Of a stretch of 64,000 nucleotides of DNA, positions 1-11,125 are shown in pieces (the stretch's first letter is position 1; the number at the start of each line of letters is the position of its first letter). The notes under the pieces are model-generated. The model searched no databases, was not told the origin of the DNA, and saw only the letters and a list, made by a program, of their open reading frames with translations. The DNA comes from Thuidium tamariscinum (taxonomy: Eukaryota; Streptophyta; Bryopsida; Hypnales; Thuidiaceae): the NCBI GenBank assembly GCA_947034885.2, contig OX344750.2:45432821-45496820 (forward strand), given 5' to 3'. A program made the translations under genes and the position numbers.

Positions 1-2000
1 GCTTTTGATGTCACGCCACGCAGAGTCAAAATGCCCAGTTTAGGCCCCTGCTCTCGTGTGCCGAACCTTCGTCGGAACATTCCTCGCAATATAATTGGGC
101 AATTGAGCTTCACCCTCGCGTGCGCATGGATCACACGGAGCGGATGGCCAGACCCAGAGCCGATGCCCGCCAACGCATGGGACATGAGCACTAACTGAAG
201 CCAGCTTACGAGGTTGTACATTCGTTGAAGGCACGGCTCTACCAGTCTACCTTGATTCCTGCACTGATTGGAAAATTGGGGTTATTTTATTTCTAAGGGC
301 GCTAATGGTCCTGATTGGGAATTTAAAACCCTTTCAGCCGTTTGTTGCGAACAAGTCACGCCGCCGCAGCGTAAGTGCCTGGTATGCGCTTTCCACGCCC
401 CGCATGACCTGCACGCATACGTAATTACGTATGGAGACGAGGCAGAGTATTATTCTTTCGATTTGCGCCGGAAAACAATTCAATGAAATCAGTTAAGAAA
501 TCACACACGTTGGTCACCTTGCATGGGGCGATCAGGTGACGGCTCCTCGTGTGACGCCTGGCTTGGTTCTTGAATCTTGCAATCAAATTCTTTATCTGCG
601 CGAAAAAAAAAAAAATCTCTCTACTTGGGCCCTCTCTCATCTTCCAGAAGGGACTTTACATGCAAGTGTGCCACTTAGCGTCGACGGACACAATTCACGC
701 AGCGATGACAAATGTAAGTCAGTGGAAGATGAGCTAGTTTGGAATTCTCTTCAATCAGAAAGGGAAACTATCAAACATTTGTTTTCAAAACCATGAGAAA
801 AGAGAAAGCGGTTAATCTAAGGCTTCCAGAAGCGCAAGGACAGTCACAGCGAGTCCTGCGAAGGTGACGGTGGAGCCAGAATTGTAGGGTCAACTTCACC
901 TGTATTGATCATCGCGATTCCGAAGGCCTCTCGGTCACGGAATTCCAAAGATTCTATAATAATTTTTGTTTTCCTGCTGGCACGTAAATTGAGAAGAAAA
1001 TCTCATTAACGAAGAAGAGATTCCCAAGATTTTCAATCAGTAGCCACGGCAGGCGGCTCGAGTGTGCACGGGGAGCGTGAAACATGAGGCGCCCGCGCCA
1101 TGTGCCTGCGCACGGCCTGCTTCTCAACAGTGCTGACGCTTGGGTCGCTACGTCTCTGACTCGTCATTAATTCCAGAAGCCCTTGGCCCCTTGCTGACCA
1201 CAGAGTTTTTGCATTCATTGTGGCCGCTCATACATTACTCACTTGTTGAGCCAGGAGGTCGATGTTACGAAGAAACTGCCGAAACAGAATCTGTGAATGT
1301 CAGCTGGGCTGCTGCACTAATTTTATGATCGATTCCAACGGTTAACAAGCTTTTCTTTCTTTCTTTTTTCAAACAACAACAGTTTTGATAATAAGCTCTA
1401 GTTTGCTGGATTGCTGGAAGACCGCCTGGAATGCCGATACCTGAAGTCATCTCCTACGGCGTAGAAGGTATGCTGCTGTACCGAACAAGAGCATCGAGTC
1501 ACAAGGGACGCCATACCGTAGATTCTCTCGCTTGTTCGATGAATGAAAGGCTACGGTGGCCACTCACTATCCATTGTCCATGAGTTGGGAGTGCTGTATT
1601 TTACAATGAGTTGCTTGCAACAATAATTTGTAGTGGAAAGGGATTGGGAATTTACAAGGATGGGATGTCGCGGGCTTGGATTCTGAAATATCTGATGCTC
1701 ATGTGAAGCAAGGAGTTTCGTTCATTGGTCGTCGTTGAAGCTTTTTGTTCCGTGTGTTTAGCGCTGCTGCAAGTACACTTGGCAAGTTGATATACGTTAG
1801 ACTGCAAAGATTGCTCATGGAACATGAGGATTCCTGCCTGGGTCAGGCAGATGGGTGGTCCTCACATTCATTGAATGTTGAGTGCTGACGGAGGGAATGA
1901 CGGACTGAATGACTGATGCATTCAGTTGATGTACAGTAAGTATTGATGCAATGACATTCATCAATAATGTCTGACATCGCCTACGAATGCAGCCAAGCTT
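1..2000. other. GC-richer island without a recognisable gene
   Basis: This stretch is visibly less AT-rich than the DNA after 2000, but no reading frame in it has a recognisable domain or exon structure; the open frames are all short. It holds parts of a recurring GC-rich module: a GGATCACA segment near 127-136 followed by a CATGAGC segment near 183, an AGGGTCAACTTCACC segment at 886-900, and the near-palindrome GCTCATGGAACATGAGG at 1813-1829. The same segments recur in the islands at 19.2-21.8 kb and 38.8-42.9 kb. It may be decayed repeat or non-coding transcribed DNA; I cannot tell which. Confidence 0.5.
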
Positions 2001-2452
2001 AGCTGTTTGTGAGGTTTAAGCATCAGTCACCCTATTTGCACCTGAGTGTATTCAACACTGTTTGATTTGATTTGATTTTTCTTTTCAATAAGAAGAAGTG
2101 TATCTTAAGTCTTAACTGTGCTTGACATTCCCACCATGATGACATTGGGAATTCAGCGTTTGATTTATTAGGAATTAAGTATTTCTAATGAGTATTTAAA
2201 GAATGACAGTCGAAGATTTCTTGGGTTGAAACTCATATAATCTCAAATTCTTCTTCTTCATCTAGATTTATTTATATATATTTTTTTAATTTTTTTTTTA
2301 ATTTTAATTTTTTTTTTTGGGGGGGGGGATAATAGTCAATCCCACTCAAGGACACATTGTAGCCTTGTAGAGAGGTAAGAAGTAGGATGCCGCCTTCCAC
2401 CTAGGTTGACATTCCACATGACCTAGATTGCCATTGTTTCTTTTTGATTTTA

Positions 2453-2700
2453 ACCCCTAAAGCACTAAACTACATTTTGGGGTAACAAATCAATTTTGGG
2501 TAGCTCACTGCACATGAAGTTTTAATTTTTTTTTTCTTTAAAATTTTCCTACAACGTTTTTCCAACAAGTAATTTTGAGACCCAACAATTTTCATAACTT
2601 TTGACTACATAGTTAAAAATTATTATACTGTATGTAGTTTTCATTGTTTGGTGGACAACTCATTGTATTTATAAAAGATGTGTTATTTAATGGATGTAAA
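2453..2700. repeat. Half-copy of TTAACCCC foldback family (Z6)
   Basis: The segment starts with AACCCCTAAAGCACTAA, continues through ATCAATTTTGGGTAGCTC, and then carries the family's internal stretch (GACCCAACAATTTTCATAACTTTTGACTACAT). It matches one arm of the foldback elements at 28825-29404 and 47106-47975. The second arm is missing or decayed, so this looks like a truncated copy. Confidence 0.5.
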
Positions 2701-2964
2701 ATCTCAAGTGTGAGTATAACAAAAATCTAGTTCTAAGAGGGTTCAAAGTTTGTTGATCTTATGCACTAAGGTTTGAAAAAAAAGTTCTCACTTTCAAAAA
2801 TTATAATCTTGCTGTAATCAACATCATCAAATGGGTAAAATTTCCTCCACACTTTGAACAAAATGGTCTACTAAACTTTTGTACACTTGAATTGAGAAAA
2901 AAATATCCCTTGCCTTTTCAAGATTAAAGGTTGTATATTTCAATTTTAAAAAAAGATTTAAAAG

Positions 2965-3345
2965 ACTAGGTAACCTTCAAGCTATCGGGAAGGGACGAGA
3001 GGGTTACAAGATGTAACCAACTTTGTTCGTGGATGAAAAGTCTTGTAATTATTGCCTTCATGGATGAACATTGTGTGATTATGATCAAATTATCCTGCTC
3101 ATGGATGGAATACATTTGAACAGGCCAGTGTACACAATCAGAGCTACTTACGAACTAGGTAACCTTCGAGCCGCTAGGAGGCGATGAGCGGGTTACAGGA
3201 TGTAACCAGCTCTGTCCGTGGATGAAAACATTCGTAATTGTTGTCTTTGTGGATGAATGTTGTGTGATTATGAACGAGGTATCCTGCTCGTGGATGAAAC
3301 ACGTTCGAGCAAACGGATGCACACAATCAGAGCTGGTTACAAATG
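2965..3345. repeat. Tandem pair of ~189-bp units
   Basis: Two adjacent units begin ACTAGGTAACCTTC at 2965 and 3154. Each runs through GGTTACA.GATGTAACCA, several GTGGATGAA words and ACACAATCAGAGCT. The second unit is more GC-rich than the first; many differences are C/T or G/A. Open frames across it in both directions are short and unrecognised, so they are not called as genes. The rest of 3350-4460 shows nothing I can name. Confidence 0.75.
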
Positions 3346-4466
3346 AGAAGGAAAAAATGGAAGAAGGACCTTTCATCAGTCCAACATCCCTTCTATCAAA
3401 CTGGAGAAAAGAAAAGGAATACATAGCATGAAATCATGAATGACCTAAAAGCTGGTATTGGACTCAATCTGTACCATCCATTTTCATTTATAAGGCAATC
3501 AGGCCACTGATGCATTTCCACATAGTTGGGCATCTTTGGCCCGGGCCAGTCCCTACCCACTTCAGGTACTTTCATTTCCAGCTAGGGCAATGAGTGGGGC
3601 TGCTTTTTTGAACTCAGACTTGCCATTGGTTGCAAGCTTCAGTACCTATAGGTTGTAATAACTTTAACCATGGGATGCATTGCTAGAATTACCTGCAGTG
3701 TTCATGATGTGAGATAAAGGACTTGTGTAAGAAAAAAGTGAGACGAGGTAGATTATATCTAGGAATTCAGTTACACCTGGGTGTGTGGGCGATCTGGGTG
3801 GATTGGCCCCCTCGCTCGGCCTTACCATGTTTTACCAGAGGTGCAATCAAAACAAAAAGCCCCCTAGTTTGGGCCGTGATCACCCCTACTTTCATCTCCC
3901 CCTAGCTAATTTGTGGTCTCTGATCGCAAATATGAATTCAAAATTTGCAAAAAAAATTTGTGTGAAAAATAAAAAATTACAGTGTTTTACCCAAGTGGCC
4001 GAGCGAGGGGGTCAGTTCTCCCTGCCCGTGTGGGCTGGCTCCGTCATGGCACTTGTGTGTACTGTACTGTGCTGTGAAAATAAAATCCATAGATTCTTCC
4101 TGTGCCAAACACACGGCATGGGGAGCACCTTAAAACAAGGCCTCACGTTCCATGCAGGGCATGAAGCCAATGGCAGGCCTCCGTTTCACTCCCCCAAAGA
4201 ATTCTTCTTCTGTTGTTTCAAAATAAAGAAGAAGAAAGAATTCTTGCTTGGCACAGTACACTCTCCTGGTCTGTTGACTGCCATCATGGCCTCAAGTGGT
4301 GCCTACCCAGCCTCCAATACAATGCAACCTTCTGGTGATGAATAATGGACCCATGAATGATAAGTTAAGGCGGTCCCAGTGTCTGGGAGTCCTGGGTGGA
4401 GACGGAGTTGGAAGGTAGGCGGTGGTCCTGGTTTAAAAAGAAAAAGAAAAAAAGAAAAAAGAAAGT

Positions 4467-4886
4467 TAAGGTAGAACCACCTATACCGGATCAATTAAAC
4501 AATTATGGAACAGAGGAATATGAGGCTATGCACATTTTTTCCATGTAGAAAGATAGGAAATATGAGGATTGCAATTTTTTCATAATTTTATTCCCCATAT
4601 TGAAATTACTATGATTTTTGGAAGCCAAAAAGTGCACTGAATCCATAGCCAATGTCTAAAGTCTTTGAATTCGGATCATAGCTGAGACTACTCTGCTATT
4701 TGGTACTTCCTACTCACTTTAAGGCACTTTGGAACATGTGTCATGACCTTATTAATCCCAACCTTAAAAATGGGATAAAAGTACATTTCAATTTTTGATT
4801 ACAAATCTCTTCTAACCTTGGTTGGAAATAGATGCATCCTATAGGTTGGGTATGGATCCTTGATTGGGAATAGGTGGTTCTACCTT
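4467..4886. mobile_element. TIR element, family T copy 1 (MITE-like)
   Basis: The left end TAAGGTAGAACCACCTATA (from 4467) is the reverse complement of the right end TAGGTGGTTCTACCTTA (to 4886), giving inverted termini of about 17 bp over a 420-bp body with no coding capacity. TA at both edges could be a TA target duplication. The interior matches 10735-11125 (shared GTGCACT, CTTATTAAT and TTGGTTGGAAAT words), so it is a dispersed family. Confidence 0.6.
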
Positions 4887-6410
4887 AGTTTGGGCTTTCT
4901 ATTCCTTTTGATTGAAAATGTGTACAAATTTGTGGGAATTTTTTATTTTAAAAATTTTGAATAAAAAATCACTACATTTGCCTTAGATTCCAAGACAATT
5001 TTTTTTGTGTGTGGAGGTGGGGGTGGAGGTGGGGGTGGGAGTAAAAAGAACTATTCAACTTTTTATTAAGTTTTGTCTCCAAAATCTGCGTTTTTTGGCC
5101 TATGAATGTATACTAGACAAAGTAGTCTTCACTTTTGTATGGTTGAAATTAAAAACTTGAAGCACATCTATGTGCAAAAAAAAATATCAAAGTGGCACAA
5201 TTCATTGAAAAACTTCATTGTCAAAATGTCGTTGGGCATTGAGGCGTTAAGAAAAAGAAAAGAAAAAAAGACATTATTTGACCAAAAAATGGATAAAAAT
5301 CTATAAAATTTTATTGTGAGTAAAAAAATAGAAAAAACACTTCAAACTTAGATACTTGAACAACCAATTTACAAGTAAAAATCGAAGGAAACTAGTTGGT
5401 AAACTCTAAAAATATCCCAAACATTAGTCTAGGAGAGTATGTGACAACTTGAGAGTATATGGCCAAATTTGAGAATATGTGACAACTTGAGAGGAATGAT
5501 TATGATTATTTTCTTCAATTCTTTATTTGAAATGAATTATTTTTTTTGAAGGGGAGGAACACAATCCAGGGAGAAATTTTAGCTTAAGGAATAAAATCCT
5601 ACATTCTCTTGCACCAATTGATTGTTTGGAGTATACTCTTGGCCATGCCTTAAGAAAATGAAAAATATTATCTTTTTCCCCTCTAAAATGATCAATTTTT
5701 TTCTTAAAATTTAAAACTCAATTCAAAAATTCTAAATTTCAACTGGCTAACTTCTAAGTAAATGCCAATACTCCCCATTTGGGGTGGGTGGGTGGGTCAC
5801 TCTTGTTGGCCCCTAAACCCCTGCCCAAAATCCATTTTGTTTCCAGAGGACACAACAGCCCTCCAGGGGTTAAAGACACATGGCAGATTGACATCAAAAC
5901 AAGTGTCTGTGGTTACTCAATCAAAACCAGGAGTAAACAGCTCACTCCCTCCTCTTCAACTGCTTCCACGTTGGGTCAGAGGTCCCCTTATTACACTCAC
6001 TGACTGACCCGCAGAGTGTGCTGCAATACTTTTCTCATGCCAGCAAAGAACAGTTCAAAGCATCAATCATCTTTCAAGCAACCCGATGTCAATCATAAAT
6101 CGAGTGTTTCAAAAATAAAAAAATCATAAATCGAGTGCTGTCAGCAACCGCACACTTTCTTCATAGCCACAAGTTCTGTGTTTAAGATATGACCTTTGTT
6201 TGGAAATACCTACATTTGTGGTTCCATCATGGATAACATAAGTTAGTTGGGTGTATTCTTCATCCATTTAGGGGTCAGAGGATCATAATAAGTAGTTGTT
6301 TTTCTCTGGATGAGTATCCTCCGCCAGTGATGCTCATTGCTGAATGCTGGCACAACATTGTTAACCAATGCTGGGGTTTAGTCAGAGCCCCAACATGCCT
6401 CTACTTTCCA
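4887..6410. other. AT-rich intergenic DNA, no gene
   Basis: No domain-bearing frame is present. A G-rich tract at 5011-5040 (runs of GG to GGGGG separated by single A or T) could form a G-quadruplex. A short duplicated phrase around GTGACAACTTGAGAG lies at about 5440-5495. Otherwise I see nothing I can assign. Confidence 0.5.
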
Positions 6411-6660
6411 GCCAATGACTCTTTTGCAACTTTCTATTCATTCACTGACACTAGCGTTGCAGCTTCCTAGTGAGCCAATGACTCTCTTTCAATTTTCTAC
6501 TCAACCAATGACAAGTAACGTTGCAACTTCCTAGCCAATCAATGATTCTCTTTCAACTTTCTACTCAACCAATGACAAGTGATGTTGCAACTTCCTAGCC
6601 AGCCAATGATTCTCTTTCAACTTTCTACTCAACCAATGATGAGTAATGTTGCAATTTTGG
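6411..6660. repeat. Four ~64-bp tandem units, each with CCAAT motifs
   Basis: Units start near 6411, 6474, 6538 and 6602 with GCCAATGA or GCCAATCAATGA. They continue CTCTTTCAACTTTCTACTCAACCAATGA and end GTTGCAACTTCCTA. Each unit carries about two CCAAT words on the plus strand, so roughly eight occur in 250 bp. The flanks (6660-7550) are non-repetitive, with only short unrecognised frames. Confidence 0.8.
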
Positions 6661-7549
6661 AACCGACCAATGTAGTAAAAATATCTCATTGGAGTTGAAA
6701 TGGTTGAAAAACAAAATTCTAACTTCAAGTGTTATAATCTCTTAATTTGCCAAGTCAAAGTTTCTCAGATTTTTTCCACTCATTTCCGTAGTAATCTAGT
6801 ACAAATCAATATGGTTGAATTTCAAACAACGCACTTTTTGTTTCATTTTCTCTAAACTCCCCTAAAGTTCTTTCACAATTTTTGCTTGAAGATGATCCAG
6901 TTTTCAATGTGAAAGATGACATTTTTTTCACCATTCCAAGGTCACTTTGAGTCCCTGGTGAATTGGCGCCCTTCCAGGGCTAAGATGATTGTAAATGGTA
7001 CACAGTGGTTATAGGTTCCCTGTTCACTCTGGGTAACTTATCCCCTTCCGTACACACAACGGGTATGGTGTGAGTTTGTTGCAGCACAAGTCCAGGCACG
7101 TATCCCAACACTGGAACCAGACGTCATTTTTTACTCTACCTGCTTTTCATGTCCATCCCCAGCTGATTTCTTAACTTTTCCTTAATTTTACCCTCACAGG
7201 GCCCCACCACAAATGCTCTACTGTACTGTACAAATTAGTTTTTTTTTGAAGCAGACGAAGAATGCTCTACAAGTTACAATCTCTCCTTTCACAGAGTGGC
7301 TTGGTGGGGGCAACTTACGCTGTACACCACGATTCACTTGTAGATGCATGCATGTCAAAATACCTTACAAAAAAATGCGAAGGATTGTAGGGACTGACTC
7401 AAGATACTGTAGTGGACAAGCTACAGTAGAGGTCTACAAAAACAGGTTCTTCCCTGTGTCACTGAATTTTTCCTTCCAATGTTAGAAATTCCAGACGCAC
7501 CCACATGCCATTACCGCCTGTTCGGACTCAAATCATAACATTGAAATAA

Positions 7550-8808
7550 GGTTGCAATGGTCCTCCCCATGCTCCCCAAATTGCTAGATGCCAAGGAGGG
7601 ACTTATCAGGTCATTCAAGGATTGGGCGGGGTTGGCTGTGGGGTCCTCTTGCAACGGAAACCCCTCCTCATTGGTAAACAATGTTCTGATTCATCTTCCA
7701 CAGCACAATTTTCAGCAAATATCCGCCATAACATCCTGGGATTGAACGGAGCAAACGACAGGCACCATAACCCTTTGACATATCTTATTACCCAACAGTC
7801 GGAACCTGCCTACAGTACCCCGTCCCCTTGTTTGACCTCCAGCAGACATGCAAGTTGAGTGAGGTTAACATCGATCATCTGGCCAGTCAGTTGCAAGAAC
7901 ACAATTTCCTCGGGACCTGGAGCCGCCATTCCCGCCGTTACCCAAAGCCCCTTCGATTCCATGCAAGTGGATGATCAACAATTCGATCTTCCACAACGAC
8001 AGTCTGTTTAGATTCAACTGCAAAACTTGTATAAACCAGTAGTATCATTCACAAGGTACCGTCCAACCCAGCAAGGTGTAATCGAATACACCCAAGGGAG
8101 GCGGTGTGTCGAACCAGAATGGCTCCCCTAATCGGCCACCAAGAAACGCTATCATGCACCATTCCTCATCTATGAATCTCGTATCAATAGAAAAGCTGGC
8201 GATCCGAAAGCCGCACCGCCAAGTGGTGCGCTGGCCATCGCCAGTCTCCGGAACTAACTGCCACACCGACTAGAGCCTCGCCATCGATTAATGGCAACAG
8301 CGTTTGGGCGGCGCACTCCATGGAGAGGATATACCTATAACGTGCATTCCAGGAGGTGTCCAATAGCAACAAACACTAAATCCAACCAGCATTCTATCCT
8401 TGCCCACATCAATCCTTCCTCACCAACTACTGTGGCTGCGGGGAAGTGAAAATCATTCTCGGCAAGAAATTCAGATTTGGGTCTTCCTTGGCAGCAGTGG
8501 CTTTCGTGGCGACTTCAAGGACTCGGTGACTTCAGTGTTGGTTGCGTGCGAGGCGTTCAAATGGTCCTGAGATCCACCATGTAGGGGATCAGGAGTCAAA
8601 ATGCCGACAGTTTCGGTCTCCATTTCAGCGATCAGCGACGAGAGACTTGAGCCGTAAACCTACGCGTCGACACTCAAACGTTCGCTTTCTGTCAACCTGC
8701 CTCAACCAAAGTAAACATTCATTACCGACCGAAGGAGTTCCAACATCGACGCAGAATATCAAAGCGCTGACAGAGAGCAACACCTCGCTGCTACCATTAC
8801 ATTACAAC
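7550..8808. other. 3' flank of bHLH A, GC-richer, no second gene recognised
   Basis: The composition resembles the neighbouring bHLH gene, and short open frames exist on both strands (for example 8045-8372 minus), but none shows a domain or consistent exon joins. The part nearest the gene resembles the 3' flank of copy B: the words CTTTCTGTCAACCTGC (near 8686) and CTTTTTGTCAACCTGC (near 26558) correspond. This suggests the duplication includes the 3' untranslated region. Confidence 0.4.
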
Positions 8809-9796
8809 CTAATGCAGGCAGCTCTGATGGATCTGTGTCAGTACCAATGATCCGACGCAGTTGAGTACAAAACGTTCCTCGAATGCAACGCCAGCTCCTT
8901 CCACGTTAAAGCCGCTCGACTCCAGCACCTTCATTACTTCAGCCAGCAGGCCGGCCCTTTTGTCACACTCGACCCGGATTCGCAGACCCGCTCGGGTCCT
9001 CACCACCTCCACCTGATCATGCCAAAAATCTCGTCAGACTCCCCTAACCTGTCAACTTCGGGGCCGCGTTCCGTAATCGAAGCGAAAACACAAAAAGGGA
9101 CTCAGAAAAAAAACCTACCCTTGATCGCGAACGACCATGGCGACTGGCACAGCTCCATTCGAACGCAGAATTCGAATCCACGGCACTCTCCTCGACGCTA
9201 CAAGACGGACTTCCGAAGTCGTCTTCGCACGAGCTCGCATCGGCATCGCTACATGTCTCCGAGTCAAGCTCCGAATGCAGCTCCTGTACTTGGCTCTGAA
9301 GCTGAGCGATGTACTCGTACGCGTCTGTCAATACCGACGCCCTCTCATCCTGCACGCCACCATGGAGCAAGGATCGTCAGGCTCCCTTCGTCATCCCCTC
9401 ACCCTTATTTAGCTTCTTCACCCCATGGCGACAAAACAATTCAGTACTGCAGAGCCATGGTCTACGACCGGAGTCCCCCCACCCCTCTTCCCAAACTGCT
9501 CAACAAAGCACAAACACCAAAAAAATACTCACAGTGCCAGACGCAGGTATAACGGCTCGCAAGAGCTCCAGCTGCTCATCGATTCTACTCCGCACGCGTC
9601 GCTCCGGCACCACCCCGTTCTCCAACGACGCGCCACACGTTCGCTTGGAGGTTCGCGGCGCCACACAATCCGGCACTCGGGGGAAGTAAGCACACTCCTC
9701 ATCGCTCTCAGCATCCGTCAAGTCGGAAGCATAATCCACGTCTGTGTAATCGCAGTTCTCCACAGCATCATCAAACTGCTCCATCCTGAGCGCCAT
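8809..9796 (-). CDS. bHLH transcription factor with C-terminal ACT-like domain, copy A
   Basis: Nuclear DNA-binding regulator, inferred from domains. Three exons on the minus strand: 9796-9533, 9349-9119, 9012-8809, with GT-AG introns of 183 and 106 bp, both phase 0, giving 232 residues. The start is the first ATG after an in-frame stop at 9857-9859. Residues about 1-60 are acidic. The bHLH follows with basic segment PERRVRSRIDEQ (Glu and Arg of the usual E..R contact pattern present, no His/Asn at the position four before Glu), helix 1 LELLRAVIP, and helix 2 DERASVLTDAYEYIAQLQ starting exactly at exon 2. A Ser/Asp/Glu-rich linker leads to the exon-3 ACT-like fold (VEVVRTRAGLRIRVECDKRAG). Compared with copy B the C-terminus is 14 residues shorter. 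The subfamily is not assigned. Confidence 0.85.
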
Positions 9797-10660
9797 CAAT
9801 TCAGCAACTCGTGGTTCCAATAGTCCCCTCTCCCAACCTCGGTAGTTCCAGCGACTCTAATCCACTTGAAGACGATCCCAGTCCTCAACACAAATTTCGA
9901 TTTCCCTTCTCCTCGCTCTCACCACAACGCCAATCCCCAATCTCCGCGTTTCTCCTAGCTTCCTATCATCCAAATCAACGCACTCATCCTGTCCTCCTCT
10001 CCACAAACCCCACCCAGCACCGCTCCGCTTCCAAACCCCAGGCTTCCGTCCCCCCCAATGGACCCCTAGGTGTCCCAGATGTGCGCACGCCTGCAAAAGC
10101 TGCGCCTTGGGGACTCGTGCAACGGAAGGAACGCGCGCAGCAATGAGGATGGGGGACACCGGGTCATCGGTAACTTAAGTTGAGTGTGGAGTTGGAGTCG
10201 GCGGTGCCTGCGCCTGCGCCCACCTGCCGGCAAGTTGCAAGGGCGGCGAGATGCTAGTGGAGCTCCCGTCCAGTCCAGGTCCAGTGCAGGTTCAGGAGGC
10301 GCTACATGCATGAACCTGCATGCACGTGAAGGGATGGATATCGAAGCAGCAGACTACTGTATCGGGAATACCTCATGGAGACGAACTGAAGAGGCGAAGT
10401 GCGCACTGGGTGCATTATGAGCGAGTCCCGGAAGTTAAGAGACTGGGGACAAGGGGGGACTGGGAACTACAGTAATAAATAAGCTGAGCGGCCCGGGAGG
10501 GGAGGGGCTTTTGGTGGTGGTGGGGTGGGGGGCCAGTCTGCGGCCCGATGCGGCCTGCACTGGATTGGAGGACTGGAGCATGCGCGACTTGCCCCCTTGT
10601 TCACTGGGGCTATTCCTGTCGGGCAGGTGCGGGATGAGGGAGGGGAACTCGGGAAGCTCC
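9797..10660 (-). promoter_or_regulatory. 5' flank of bHLH A with CATGCACGTG element
   Basis: Upstream DNA of copy A. At 10319-10328 it carries CATGCACGTG, an RY-type CATGCA overlapping a G-box CACGTG, inside the longer conserved word CCTGCATGCACGTGAAGGGA, which is also found 5' of copy B. It lies about 520 bp upstream of the start codon. The surrounding upstream sequence of the two copies is otherwise strongly diverged. Open frames on both strands here (for example 10511-10837 plus) have no recognisable domain. Confidence 0.45.
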
Positions 10661-10734
10661 GTTTCACTGTTTGGGGTTCAGGTTCAGGTCCTGCTTCAAA
10701 TAAGGCAGAAGCACGAGCAGTTGCTCATGGAAGC

Positions 10735-11125
10735 AATTTGGGAGCAATGTGAGGTCGTGGAATTTTTTGCCATGTTGAAAGATAGGAAATGTTGGGATGG
10801 TAAAACTTTCAGAATTTTATTCCTAAAATTGAGTTGACTGGGAATCTTGGGACCAAAAAGTGCACTTCATGCATTGCCAACGTCTCGAGTCTTCTAGTTC
10901 CAATCATTCTTGAGTTACTTTCTTGCTCACTTCTTCCTCCTTTCTTGCTCACAACTATGGAACTTGTGTCATAACCTTATTAATTCCAACCTTGAAAAGA
11001 ACCAAAAAAAAACATTCCAAACTTTGGTTGGAAATTTCCTATAACCTCAATTGGAATTATTGCACTCCTGTAGGTTGGATGTTGGGCATGGTTGAATATT
11101 GATGATTCTACCTTAAATGGTTTTT
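10735..11125. repeat. Family T repeat, copy 2
   Basis: This is a diverged copy of 4508-4890: GAAAGATAGGAAATG, AAAAAGTGCACTTCATGCATTGCCA, ATAACCTTATTAAT, TTTGGTTGGAAAT and a right end TGATTCTACCTTAA appear in the same order. The left inverted terminus seen in copy 1 is not recognisable. Confidence 0.6.

Noticed and set aside
3785-4345. 186-codon plus-strand open frame
   Set aside because: It runs across sequence shared with the 13.68-13.76 kb repeat and poly-A-rich stretches. No domain and no exon structure; probably chance.
9019-9552. 177-codon open frame antisense to bHLH A, with a similar one antisense to bHLH B at 27052-27483
   Set aside because: It spans both exons and introns of the opposite-strand gene and exists because the region is GC-rich and nearly identical in the two copies. 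No recognisable domain.
10511-10837. 108-codon plus-strand frame 5' of bHLH A
   Set aside because: It crosses from the GC-rich flank into repeat T, so a single real exon is unlikely.
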